A DNA stretch of 64,000 nt from Dastarcus helophoroides (taxonomy: Eukaryota; Arthropoda; Insecta; Coleoptera; Bothrideridae), in NCBI GenBank assembly GCA_028583605.1, contig CM053327.1, positions 12,821,629-12,885,628 of the forward strand, in the 5' to 3' direction. The position numbers were made by a program, and so were the translations under genes. Positions within the stretch are counted from its first letter, which is position 1, and every line of letters begins with the position of its first letter. Below, piece by piece: positions 36,677 to 46,299 of the stretch. The notes under the pieces are model-generated. The model was given only the letters and a program-made list of their open reading frames with translations. It did not search any database and was not told where the DNA came from.

Positions 36677-37764
36677 TTATATACAAGTGGCGTGTTCTCC
36701 ATGGAAGCTAGGGAAGCACAGCTCCCCTTGCAAAAATAAAAAATATAACATATTTTATTATATGTATATAAATATAATTTTATTTTTAAACCCTCTTTCC
36801 ATGCGACATCTATGAGCAGTATTTATTTAGTGTCCTAAACAAACTCCATATCGCATCGAATACACTCGATAAGCTGTCGGAACACCATATTAGGTTTGTT
36901 CCAACCACAAACCACTAACACTATAGACGCGTAACGGCGGTACAATGAACTTGGCCTAGATGACGTCATCAGAGTTTACACTCCCAATTCGGAGATGGCG
37001 CTGAAGCCGAATTTAAATCTATAAATTTCTTTATTATCGACTACTTAAAGGCAGGACCAGCGGGTAATTTAAATTCAATTATTTGGAATGAGTTATCCAT
37101 TTTTCTTGCAAAAAATTCTTCGATCAAATGTGGACCATTTGAGCGAAGTATTTTTCACAACAAAAAATAGTACACATATTACAATAATTTTAAAATCTAT
37201 TACTAGGGAATAATCATAAGTTATCAATAAAAAAATCATCCTTCCTCATAAGTATATTAAATATTTGTAATGTATATCAAAAAAATAAGTGAAAATAGTA
37301 ATAGCAAATAATGAACTTTATAACCCAATAAAAATAGGTGTACATAGGAAAGTTCTTACCCTTAGTTCAAAATCCCTATACAATTATATCCATTTATACG
37401 AACCTCAAAATACTAAAGTAATCTGTTCGTTATAAGCATAGTTCTGATTAAACAATAAATGCTAATCAACAAACATACAACACTACTACTTAAAAATTGC
37501 TTCCTTATTAAACTTATAAGCATGATATAATTGTAACAATACTCGATAAAAGGGTTTATTGTGAAGAATCCCAATGATTCCACTGTGAATATCAAGAAAC
37601 AGAAACAAAGAAAACCTTTTTATTGTTAATCGAGATACTTTGTTCATAAGAGCTAATAATAATTTATTCACTTTTAAATTTTCCTTTCTGTAAAATTGAA
37701 ATTGCTCGCTGTTTTGTAGGGTCATTCACAGATTGCAATTTTTTGTCTCGACCATTAATAACCC

Positions 37765-37850
37765 CATTGAACTTCAAAAATTGAAATACAAATCTTGTCC
37801 CCTAAAATACATTTCGATTTTTGAAGATAACCAAGGACAAGTCCCTTCCA
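37765..37850 (-). repeat. Penelope-type terminal fragment in the hAT-like element
   Basis: On the minus strand this reads GGGGACAAGATTTGTATTTC and AAGGGACTTGTCCTTGG. These are close to sequence at 27770-27795 and, for the second word, at 58617-58645. It is another partial copy of the same Penelope-like end. Confidence 0.5.
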
Positions 37851-38831
37851 CCAAAAAAACAACCTTATTGATGTCTTGGCAGTATGCATGTACCAAAGTT
37901 ACTAAGTTACTAAGTCTTATGACATAACAATAACCATCGTGTTCTAAACACGGAATAAAGGTAAAGTCAACAACATCTTTAATTCTACCTATTATTCTAA
38001 TTATATTAGGTAAATATGATTTACTGGGAAGAACCCCCATGATTGCCTCGTAAATCTTTATGAAACATAGGGCAAACTTTTTTGTCAGATAACAAAGTCA
38101 TTTTACCCATACTCCACGATATTCCCTTTCTGAAAAAGGTTTACTATAGGCTTATTATCTGAGCAAAACAGTGCATTTTTGCAACTGTTGCATAATATGT
38201 CACTATTTCATGTACTAAAGATTCTAGACTTATTTTTCAAAAATTTTCGGACATTGCACTATACATTACTTTCATCATCTAAAGCAGACAAACTCCGATT
38301 AAAAGAATATTTAAACACTTAAGATAGTTTTCTGCTAACCTAAAGGGGATGCAAAATGTTGGATACTGCCTACAGATACCAGGATACTAAAACTCGACAA
38401 CCTTCTATTGATTGTGAATATACTACTAGTTTTGATTGATCTGAGGTAATGATATTCTGTAATCACACTAGATGATCAATTTTTATAAAAAAAAACACAC
38501 CTCATGATCATTGACCCCGTTCCTGAAACACACACATACATGTTACATAAACAACTGAACCAATGGAATATAACATCCGGAAGCATTTTCAAAAAATTAT
38601 AATCCATGATGAAAATAAATTAGAAATTTCCTAATTGACATATTGAAAACAAAACGTTCGCGTCGCCGCCATTAGTGGATTGAAGTTTGTCATTTGTTAT
38701 GATCCAAAACGCGGTAAGTGCTCGAAGTGCTAACGAAAACAACCGGCTATGAGCGCTATCTTAAGATTGGGAGTCTAACCCAAGCGCAGCAAACCAGCGA
38801 AAATCTTGCCATTTATGTTACCGGTCTATAT

Positions 38832-39197
38832 TGTAACGCAATGTAAATAGATGAAATAGGATTTAGGATAGAATTGTAGAATTTAGTAAATAAAAAAAGG
38901 TTTCTAGAAGGTTCTGATAAGGGGAAAGCGGCCGCGATAACGAAACAAACGGCAGATAAGCGTTCCAGAAATTTCGGCATTCGATAAGCCTTATCTGCCG
39001 AAAATTCTGGAAGAACGCGGGCCGAAACTATAAAAAGGCGGTCAGTTTTCCCTTGAGTCAGTCAGTTAGAATCAGTGCAATTAGTAAGTTAGTAGAAGTG
39101 AGTTAATTGTAAATTGTGGTGATTCAAGTTGAGTTCAGTAATAAAGTGGGAATAAATCCATCACGTGTATCAATTCGAACCGATAACGCACGTAACA
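38832..39197 (+). repeat. 5' LTR of the Gypsy element
   Basis: The U3 part contains three heat-shock-element-like sites and an 11-bp inverted repeat with GATA motifs. A TATA box (TATAAAAA, 39029-39036) precedes a TCAGTCAGTT initiator-like stretch at about 39058. Two AATAAA signals (about 39142 and 39153) lie in the R/U5 part. Confidence 0.95.
38902..39036 (+). promoter_or_regulatory. U3 promoter with heat-shock elements, GATA sites and TATA box
   Basis: TTCTAGAAGGTTC (38902-38914) and TTCCAGAAATTTC (38963-38975) each match the three-unit heat-shock consensus TTCnnGAAnnTTC exactly. TTCTGGAAGAAC (39005-39016) has two units. The middle site lies in the loop of CGGCAGATAAG (38950-38960) and CTTATCTGCCG (38990-39000), which places a GATA site on either side. 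TATAAAAA follows at 39029. The identical 3' LTR repeats the set 5606 bases downstream. Heat or stress induction is an inference from the motifs. Confidence 0.65.
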
Positions 39198-39199
39198 TT

Positions 39200-39216
39200 T
39201 GGTGTCAGAAGCGGGA
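39200..39216 (+). other. Primer-binding-like site
   Basis: TGGTGTCAGAAGCGGG starts two bases after the 5' LTR, where Gypsy elements pair with a tRNA 3' end (TGG complements CCA). I do not assign the tRNA species. Confidence 0.6.
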
Positions 39217-39353
39217 TTATTCGTGGATTGTGCTTTATTACTCGAAAAAAATTCGTGCCAGGTGCCGTAGTTGACTTTATCTCGGACCTTTTAAACTGTT
39301 AAATAGTTATACGAGGCGCCTCAAATAAATTCGTGAACATTCAAATACGCTTT

Positions 39354-40838
39354 ATGGATACGAGATTAAAATCGGCCAAAATGGAACAACAATTACAAGC
39401 GTTATTAGCAATGTTTAAAGACAAAGAGGAAAAAGAAAAAGAAAAGGAGGAACAAAGAAGACAAGAAAAAGAACAGAAGCAAGAACGAAGACGACAGGAA
39501 AAAGAACAGGAGGAAGAACGAAGACGACAGGAAAAAGAACAGGAGGAAGAACGAAGACGACAAGAAAAAGAACAGGAAGAAGAACGAAGACGACAAGAAA
39601 AAGAACAAGAGGAAGAACGAAGACGACAAGAAAAAGAACAAGAGGAAGAACGAAGACGACAAGAAAAAGAACAAGAGGAAGAACGAAGACGACAAGACAA
39701 AGAAGAAAGACGACAAGAAAAAGAACAGGAGGAAGAACGAAGACGACAAGAAAAAGAAGAAGAAGATCAGAAAAGGAATGCAGAAAAACAAGAATTCCAT
39801 AGTCTACTAGCAAATATAACTGAAAAAATGAAAGAAGAAGTGAAAGAACAAATTACTGGAATAAGAGAAGAAATGCAGGAAGAGATTGGCGAAGTCAGGG
39901 AAGAAATTGGAGAAGTAAAAGAAAAATTCAACAGCAAGCTTCTTGATTTGGAAAATGCAACAAGGAGGGAGATCAGCAACATGAAAAAGTTGCTAAGTGG
40001 ACAAAGCACACAACATGAATCCGAAAGTGTACCTGCTAGTTCTTCCCAAAAGGTAAAACCTCCGACCTATGACGGAAAAACGTCCTTCCACACCTACAGA
40101 AAACAGTTCGAAGCTGCTGCTAAGGCAAATCGGTGGACGGAAGAAGCAAAGGCAACCTCATTAGTGGTATCCCTGCGCGGAGATGCTCTGGAATTACTCC
40201 GAACTCTATCGGATCAAGAACAAGCCAATTATGAAGATCTAGTTAGGGCTTTAGAGCTAAGATTTGGGGACCACCATTTGCAGCAAGTCGTCCAGTCGCA
40301 GCTGCTAGTAAGAAGGCAGAAAAGTGGCGAAACCCTGCAAGAATTCGAGGCTGACGTGAGAAGACTGGCGTACATCGCCTACCCAACAGCACCAACCGAC
40401 TTTCTGGAACTCCACGCAGTTAGAATCTTCATAGAAGGAATAAGAGACCCGGAAGTTCAGAGAGTGATACGCCTGTCAAACGTCCGAACATCAAGGGAGG
40501 CACTGATTAGAGCTTTGGAGGTTGAAGCTGCTTATAAGGTTTCAGAGCCAGGGGCGCCACGGAGAATTAGGAAGGCTGACATCGAAGAGGCTACGAATGA
40601 CCCTGATCTGGCGAACATAAACACCAACATGAAGGAAATAAACGCGAACATAAAGAAGATGGACGGGAGCATAAGCGCTAACATACAGGAAATAAACGCG
40701 AGCATCAAAGAACTGGTAGGAACTCTTAAAGGCAGATCCAACAGAAGCACATGTTACAACTGTGGCAAACCGGGGCACTTCAAGAAGGACTGCAGGTCAG
40801 CCCCAAGAAGTCAACAAGTCCCACAGCAGGAAAACTAA
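39354..40838 (+). CDS. gag: Gag of the Gypsy element
   Basis: This is the structural protein that packages the element RNA, 494 aa from the ATG at 39354. A GTG seven codons earlier is in frame but an unlikely eukaryotic start. Residues ~25-140 form an extreme charged tract of repeated QEKEQEEERRR units coded by a 33-bp minisatellite, expected to make a long single helix or coiled coil. A second helical stretch follows. A retrotransposon Gag core (about 235-400) has TYDGKTSFHTYRKQFEAAA and LRLR-type features (ELLRTL, LELRFGDHH, FIEGIRDP). A single CCHC knuckle (CYNCGKPGHFKKDC, 467-480) is near the C terminus. Pol overlaps the last 88 bases in the -1 frame. Confidence 0.92.
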   Translation: MDTRLKSAKMEQQLQALLAMFKDKEEKEKEKEEQRRQEKEQKQERRRQEKEQEEERRRQEKEQEEERRRQEKEQEEERRRQEKEQEEERRRQEKEQEEERRRQEKEQEEERRRQDKEERRQEKEQEEERRRQEKEEEDQKRNAEKQEFHSLLANITEKMKEEVKEQITGIREEMQEEIGEVREEIGEVKEKFNSKLLDLENATRREISNMKKLLSGQSTQHESESVPASSSQKVKPPTYDGKTSFHTYRKQFEAAAKANRWTEEAKATSLVVSLRGDALELLRTLSDQEQANYEDLVRALELRFGDHHLQQVVQSQLLVRRQKSGETLQEFEADVRRLAYIAYPTAPTDFLELHAVRIFIEGIRDPEVQRVIRLSNVRTSREALIRALEVEAAYKVSEPGAPRRIRKADIEEATNDPDLANINTNMKEINANIKKMDGSISANIQEINASIKELVGTLKGRSNRSTCYNCGKPGHFKKDCRSAPRSQQVPQQEN

Positions 40839-43800
40839 AATCAGCCAGTGGGAAGGGGCACTCACTGGCTGGTGTCGAGCAACGAGCCCCCAAAACTCTT
40901 TCCATCAAACAGATAAAAAGGACCATGGAAAGTTTAGTAGTTGCAGCCAGCGTAGATGGAAGGAATGTACAGGCCACAGTCGACACAGGCGCCATGGTTA
41001 CTTTGGCACGAAGGAACATCCTACCGTCGCGGCCGAGGGTGCTGTCGCAAAGAATGGTCCTCAGAACAGTTACGGGAGATACTGCGCCAATTATAGGAGA
41101 GGCAGACGTCATGATTGGTCTGGGAAAACTAAGGATTTCGCATCGGGTGTTGGTGGCAGATATCGAAGACGAACTGATTCTGGGGATGGACGTAATCAGG
41201 CAACATGGCTTTACTTTCGACCCAGCGCAGAACATTTTAAAGATTGGAAATGAAGAGCTTGTCCTGACTACACCAAAGGACACTCCAAAGGAGGTAAGAC
41301 TGTTTGCCTGCGAAACAGCTGTAGTGCAGGGAAGCAGCGAGAAAACGGTTATGGCTGTGATGGAAGGAGATTTGGGCTGCTGCGTTGGATTAGTGGAACC
41401 GACTTATGACATTTCCAAGAATTTGCTAGTGGCGAGATCCGTGGTTAAAGCATCTCAGAAGGTACCTGTGAGAGTTGCCAACGTGTTCCCAACAGCACGC
41501 TCAATCAAAAAGGGTACTACTCTGGCAGTCTGTACCCCGGTAACCTCAATAAGCTCCTTGGGAGACAGTTGTGCGCCAGTTCAGAAAACGAAGGTTGGGC
41601 AAGTCAAGTTGGAAGTGGACTTGAAACACTTGTCCAAGGAAGAAGTAGTTCTGGCTAGGTCATTTCTAAAGAAAAACCACGGCGTCTTTACCGATGGAGA
41701 CCGAAATCTAGGAAGGACCGACGTAGTTCGACACAAAATCAACACCGGCGATGCAACACCTATTCGTCAACCCCCTAGAAGATTACCGGTGGCCAAGCAA
41801 GAGGAAGTCGCGGGACTGGTTAAGAAGATGATGAAGGATGGAGTCATCGAGGAGTCCAATAGTCCATGGTCTTCCCCTGTAGTCTTGGTTACAAAGAAGG
41901 ACGGGTCAACAAGATTCTGTGTCGACTACCGGAAATTAAACAACGTCACTAAAAAGGACAGCTACCCCTTGCCAAGAATTGATGACACCCTAACGACCTT
42001 GTCTGGGTCCACCTGGTTTTCAACTTTGGACTTGAAAAGTGGATATTGGCAAGTGAGCATAGACCCCGACGACAAAGAAAAGACGGCCTTTTCATCTGGG
42101 AGTGGATTATATCAGTTCACGGTTATGCCTTTTGGGCTATGCAACGCACCGGCTACTTTCGAACGTCTAATGGAACTGGTACTTCGAGGACTCACTTGGA
42201 AAACTTGCTTGGTTTACCTAGATGACGTCATGGTGATGGGCAAGAGCTTTAAAGAACATTTGGAAAATCTTCAAGAAGTTTTCGACAGATTAAAGCAAGC
42301 CAACTTAAAGCTGAATCCAAAGAAGTGCTCTTTGTTCCAAAGGAAAGTAGAATTTTTGGGCCACACTGTATCAGCCGCAGGAGTTGAAACTAATATCAGC
42401 AAGACTCAAGCAATTCGTGACTGGCCAAGACCCAAAGACAAACATGAACTGAGGAGTTTCTTGGGGCTATGTACCTATTATAGAAGATTTGTGAAAGGTT
42501 TCGCCAACATCGCTGCGCCGTTGCATCAACTAACGGAAGGAAGAAGGCCGTACGTCTGGACTCCCGACTGTGATACGGCTTTCCGAAAACTGAAGTCCGC
42601 CTTGTGCACAAGTCCTATCTTGGCTTATCCTCAGCAGATTGGGAAATTTGTGTTAGACACAGATGCCAGCAACGTCGGCATTGGAGCTGTGCTGTCCCAA
42701 GTTCAAGGCGGTGAAGAAAGAGTAATCGAGTATTACAGCAAGATCCTGACGAAACCGGAGAGGAACTATTGCACCACCAGGCAGGAACTACTTGCGATAG
42801 TGAAGGCCGTGGAACACTTCCACAAGTATTTATATGGGCAAGAATTCCTTATCAGGACAGATCATTCGGCACTTTCTTGGTTACTCCGAATGAAGAACGC
42901 GGAGGGACAGACGGCTAGATGGTTAGAAAGGCTTCAGCAGTATCACTTCAAGGTGCATCATCGACCGGGACGACAGCATAACAACGCTGACGCTTTGTCC
43001 AGAAGACCTTGTGGTGATTGCAAACACTGCAAACGAGTTGAGGACCATGAGGACATGGTGGATATAAGGGTCACTTCTGTCCAGCCAGAAGACGAATGGA
43101 CTGTTGAAGGTCTTCGGAAGCTACAGAGGAGCGACGCTGATATCGGACCCATATTGGAATGGAAAGAAGCTGGAGACAGACCGGAATGGCAAGAAGTTTC
43201 CGACAGAAGTCCAGCTCTTAAGAATTTGTGGGCTCAATGGGAATCCCTCCAGGTCGAGGACGGGGTACTGAAGAGAGCATGGGAAAGCGCGGATGGAAAG
43301 CGTGTCAACTTGCAGTTGGTAGTGCCTCAGGAGAAGATTCCACAGGTCTTGTGGGAGGTGCACAATGGGACCTCAGGTGGACACCTAGGGATGAACAAGA
43401 CCCTGGAGAAGGTTCGAAAACGGTTCTATTGGGTCAACTGCAGGGAGGACGTCGAGCGGTGGTGTCGGAAATGTGTCACCTGTGCTGCATCCAAGGGTCC
43501 CCGTACGAGAACCAAAGGGGCCCTGAAGCAATATAATGTGGGAGCTCCATTTGAAAGAATTGCAGTCGATGTGGCAGGACCATTCCCAGTTTCAGACGAT
43601 GGAAACAAGTACATCCTGGTGGCCATGGATTATTTCAGTAAATGGCCTGAAGCTTATGCCATCCCGAACCAGGAAGCCACCACAGTCGCAAGGGTTCTTG
43701 TGGACAACTTCATCTGTCGATTTGGTGTTCCCTTTGAACTACACTCGGACCAGGGAAGAAACTTTGAATCGGGGGTTTTCCAAGAGGTGTGTCGTCTTCT

Positions 43801-44407
43801 TGGAATAAGGAAAACTCGAACAACACCTCTTCATCCACAGTCTGACGGAATGGTGGAGAGATTTAACAGGACCTTAGAGGAACATCTTTCGAAGGTCGTT
43901 TCCAAACATCAGACCGACTGGGACCGACATCTACCACTGTTCCTGATGGCCTATCGCGCGGCAACTCATGAAACTACAAGTCAGACTCCGGCAAAAGTGA
44001 TCTTCGGGAGGGAACTGCGGCTTCCGTGTGACTTGGTGTTTGGATCACCAAGGGAGGTCCCCAGGGAAACGATGGGTTTCGTAGATGACTTGAGGGAAGC
44101 GATACTGGAGACGCATGCTCTGGTGCGGACGAAGATCAACTTGGCGACGGACCGGATGAAGGCCAGGTATGACGTGAGTGCCAATCATGGTGGTTTCAGT
44201 GAGGGCGAGTTGGTATGGCTATACAACCCTCAGCGAAAGAAAGGAGTTTCGCCAAAGTTTACGCCATCTTGGGAAGGGCCGTACAAAGTGCTGAAGAGGA
44301 TCAACGACTTGGTATACAGGATCCAGCGTAGCTCCAGGAGTAAAATGAAAGTGGTGCACCTGAACAGACTATGCAAATTTAGTGGCGAAGTGACTGATTG
44401 GAACTGA
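40751..44407 (+). CDS. pol: Pol polyprotein of the Gypsy element (PR-RT-RNase H-IN)
   Basis: This 1218-codon open frame is probably made as a Gag-Pol fusion by a -1 frameshift in the 88-base overlap; no classical slippery heptamer is obvious. In order it has: an aspartic protease with DTGA (VDTGAMVTLA) and an ILGMDVI flap partner; an RT with the LPRIDDTL, FSTLDLKSGYWQ and VYLDDVMV (YLDD) boxes; an RNase H with LDTDASNVGIGAVLSQ and RTDHSAL; an integrase HHCC finger (H-x4-H, CRKC-VTC) and a D-D-E core (AVDVAGPF, HSDQGRNF, GMVERFNR); and a GPY/F-like tail (WEGPYKVLKR). No stop or frameshift is seen. Confidence 0.93.
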   Translation: MLQLWQTGALQEGLQVSPKKSTSPTAGKLKSASGKGHSLAGVEQRAPKTLSIKQIKRTMESLVVAASVDGRNVQATVDTGAMVTLARRNILPSRPRVLSQRMVLRTVTGDTAPIIGEADVMIGLGKLRISHRVLVADIEDELILGMDVIRQHGFTFDPAQNILKIGNEELVLTTPKDTPKEVRLFACETAVVQGSSEKTVMAVMEGDLGCCVGLVEPTYDISKNLLVARSVVKASQKVPVRVANVFPTARSIKKGTTLAVCTPVTSISSLGDSCAPVQKTKVGQVKLEVDLKHLSKEEVVLARSFLKKNHGVFTDGDRNLGRTDVVRHKINTGDATPIRQPPRRLPVAKQEEVAGLVKKMMKDGVIEESNSPWSSPVVLVTKKDGSTRFCVDYRKLNNVTKKDSYPLPRIDDTLTTLSGSTWFSTLDLKSGYWQVSIDPDDKEKTAFSSGSGLYQFTVMPFGLCNAPATFERLMELVLRGLTWKTCLVYLDDVMVMGKSFKEHLENLQEVFDRLKQANLKLNPKKCSLFQRKVEFLGHTVSAAGVETNISKTQAIRDWPRPKDKHELRSFLGLCTYYRRFVKGFANIAAPLHQLTEGRRPYVWTPDCDTAFRKLKSALCTSPILAYPQQIGKFVLDTDASNVGIGAVLSQVQGGEERVIEYYSKILTKPERNYCTTRQELLAIVKAVEHFHKYLYGQEFLIRTDHSALSWLLRMKNAEGQTARWLERLQQYHFKVHHRPGRQHNNADALSRRPCGDCKHCKRVEDHEDMVDIRVTSVQPEDEWTVEGLRKLQRSDADIGPILEWKEAGDRPEWQEVSDRSPALKNLWAQWESLQVEDGVLKRAWESADGKRVNLQLVVPQEKIPQVLWEVHNGTSGGHLGMNKTLEKVRKRFYWVNCREDVERWCRKCVTCAASKGPRTRTKGALKQYNVGAPFERIAVDVAGPFPVSDDGNKYILVAMDYFSKWPEAYAIPNQEATTVARVLVDNFICRFGVPFELHSDQGRNFESGVFQEVCRLLGIRKTRTTPLHPQSDGMVERFNRTLEEHLSKVVSKHQTDWDRHLPLFLMAYRAATHETTSQTPAKVIFGRELRLPCDLVFGSPREVPRETMGFVDDLREAILETHALVRTKINLATDRMKARYDVSANHGGFSEGELVWLYNPQRKKGVSPKFTPSWEGPYKVLKRINDLVYRIQRSSRSKMKVVHLNRLCKFSGEVTDWN

Positions 44408-44424
44408 TCGGGACGATCATTTCT

Positions 44425-44437
44425 AAGGGGGAGGCAG
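44425..44437 (+). other. Polypurine tract
   Basis: AAGGGGGAGGCAG lies immediately before the 3' LTR, where plus-strand synthesis starts. It follows the pol stop by 17 bases, leaving no room for a third gene. Confidence 0.75.
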
Positions 44438-44803
44438 TGTAACGCAATGTAAATAGATGAAATAGGATTTAGGATAGAATTGTAGAATTTAGTAAATAAA
44501 AAAAGGTTTCTAGAAGGTTCTGATAAGGGGAAAGCGGCCGCGATAACGAAACAAACGGCAGATAAGCGTTCCAGAAATTTCGGCATTCGATAAGCCTTAT
44601 CTGCCGAAAATTCTGGAAGAACGCGGGCCGAAACTATAAAAAGGCGGTCAGTTTTCCCTTGAGTCAGTCAGTTAGAATCAGTGCAATTAGTAAGTTAGTA
44701 GAAGTGAGTTAATTGTAAATTGTGGTGATTCAAGTTGAGTTCAGTAATAAAGTGGGAATAAATCCATCACGTGTATCAATTCGAACCGATAACGCACGTA
44801 ACA
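44438..44803 (+). repeat. 3' LTR of the Gypsy element
   Basis: 366 bp, apparently identical to the 5' LTR, including the heat-shock-like sites (44508-44520, 44569-44581, 44611-44622). ATAT follows. Confidence 0.95.
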
Positions 44804-44821
44804 ATATTGTTAGTGGTTTGT

Positions 44822-45377
44822 GGTTCCAACCGAACATTTCTGATTAGTTTCCGATTAATTCATGAACTAATTCGTGCGCATGCGTGCATTCCGTATTAAA
44901 CTCCGACTGGTTTGGGATTGTACACGTCGGAACGCACTTTGAGACTTTTCGGAAAACCCCTGGTCTTCGCCGTCAGTCTGGTTCGAAAGACACGAAAATA
45001 AATCTTCATCACATATAAATCCCTCTGCGAAATTCATTTTTGTTATTTTTGAGCAAATATAGTGAATGAAAAATAGAACTCAGAACACAATTTACATTTA
45101 CCCTCGACAAGATCAAAACATTTGACAATCGTATTGACAAATACGAGAAATTAGATACCGCTTATCGATCATTTATTGCGCATGTTCCCAACTGCCAGTA
45201 CAAGCTCTCGGCTGCTGACTGTTCTGATTGATCACAAATCAATTCACGGACTAGTCAGAGCACTGCTGGAACAGCGGATTGCCAGTTGGGTTGGAGTTTG
45301 CACTTGGTTGGAACGGTAAATTTTGAATGCACATGCGCCGGACGGTTGCAAACTAGTTTGATGTTCAGTTAGAACAA
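44822..45377. mobile_element. Possible 0.56-kb MITE next to the Gypsy element
   Basis: GGTTCCAACCGAACAT at the left is matched by the complement of TGTTCTAACTGAACAT at the right. Inward, GTGCGCATGCGTGCATTC pairs loosely with GAATGCACATGCGCC. The arms are about 75 bp and imperfect. No coding frame is present. It lies inside the hAT-like element. Confidence 0.45.
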
Positions 45378-46161
45378 ATCTATTACAGTCTGGGAAATGG
45401 GAAATATGCTTGCGCCGGCTAAACGTGCCTTATGATATGAACTTGTGTTATTTGTTATTCAGATTCAGAAGCTGTTTATGAGTCCAATTATGGTGCAAAA
45501 GTTTTAAACAACAACTAGTAAAAGCTTATTAACTGACTTTTTGGCAAATAGTGCTACTTTATAGCGGTGACGATAAAAATAATTCAGGTAATTTTGTGCA
45601 GGAGTAAGCTGTGGACAAAAAGGATATAAGCTAAAAGTGTGGTTGGCGCTACTTCAGGCCAGATTTTAGTAGGAAGACAGTATTACATAAATGAAAAATG
45701 GATTTTAAATTTTGAAGAAAAAAGTCGCCTTATTTCGAAAGCTAGATAAGCTCTTGCAATATCAAATTTAATAAAACGGTGTACATTACATATTAGACAT
45801 TTTTAACCCAAAAACTACAAAAATGTATAACACAAAATCTCTTTTAATCTGTTGGTATGCCTTCTGTTTAACAAGGAAAATATTTTATAAACTAAACATC
45901 GATTTTCTGATTATCCTTGTTACTGTTTTCCAAATTTATAGTTGTAAGTAAATTTGCGCGTCAAAAAAAAAACGGGATCACTCGTCGATAATTCTTTGCA
46001 AAGACAACAGTAAGAAAGGAGGAGACATAAAGTGGTTTCAGAAAATACGCGGTTATTTTATTCATACGCTCCCCAAATAAGGTAGGTAAACATAAATCCA
46101 ATTTTATTGGCAAGCTGGCCTTTGAAAATCTGTACAAAAATGTGTATTTTTCTCGAGATTC

Positions 46162-46299
46162 TTAAGTAGTGTATTATCTTTTACTATTCTCGCAAGTGCT
46201 ACTACAGAACGCAGTTTTTCAGCCTTAAAACGAATTAAACATTTTATTAGAAATTTTACTGGACAAGAAACACTTTTCAATTTGGCGATGACGGTTTAA
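46162..46299 (+). pseudogene. C-terminal dimerisation segment of a hAT transposase
   Basis: The frame reads LSSVLSFTILASATTERSFS, then ALKRIKHFIRN, and ends LFNLAMTV-stop. This is the conserved hAT C-terminal signature (ASxTxERxFSxLKxIK...R), of the ZMYM1-like insect type. I do not find the rest of the transposase, so the host element is defective. Its position just inside the right terminal repeat is what an intact hAT gene would show. Confidence 0.75.

Larger units (their letters stand above)
38832..44803 (+). mobile_element. Complete Ty3/Gypsy LTR retrotransposon
   Basis: It has 366-bp LTRs at 38832-39197 and 44438-44803 that I could not tell apart base by base, each bounded by TGTAAC...GTAACA. 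ATAT flanks both sides (38828-38831, 44804-44807), a 4-bp target duplication. Between the LTRs are a primer-binding-like site, gag (39354-40838), pol in the -1 frame (40751-44407) and a polypurine tract. The domain order PR-RT-RNase H-IN and the GPY/F-like IN tail place it in Ty3/Gypsy. There is no env-like frame. At 5972 bp it looks complete and very young. Confidence 0.95.

Noticed and set aside
39341..39813. Antisense frames of 119-132 codons rich in Ser/Cys/Leu/Phe over gag
   Set aside because: They only reflect the complement of the charged 33-bp repeat in Gag.
44408..44437. Possible env gene downstream of pol in the Gypsy element
   Set aside because: Only 30 bases separate the pol stop from the 3' LTR, so there is no third gene.
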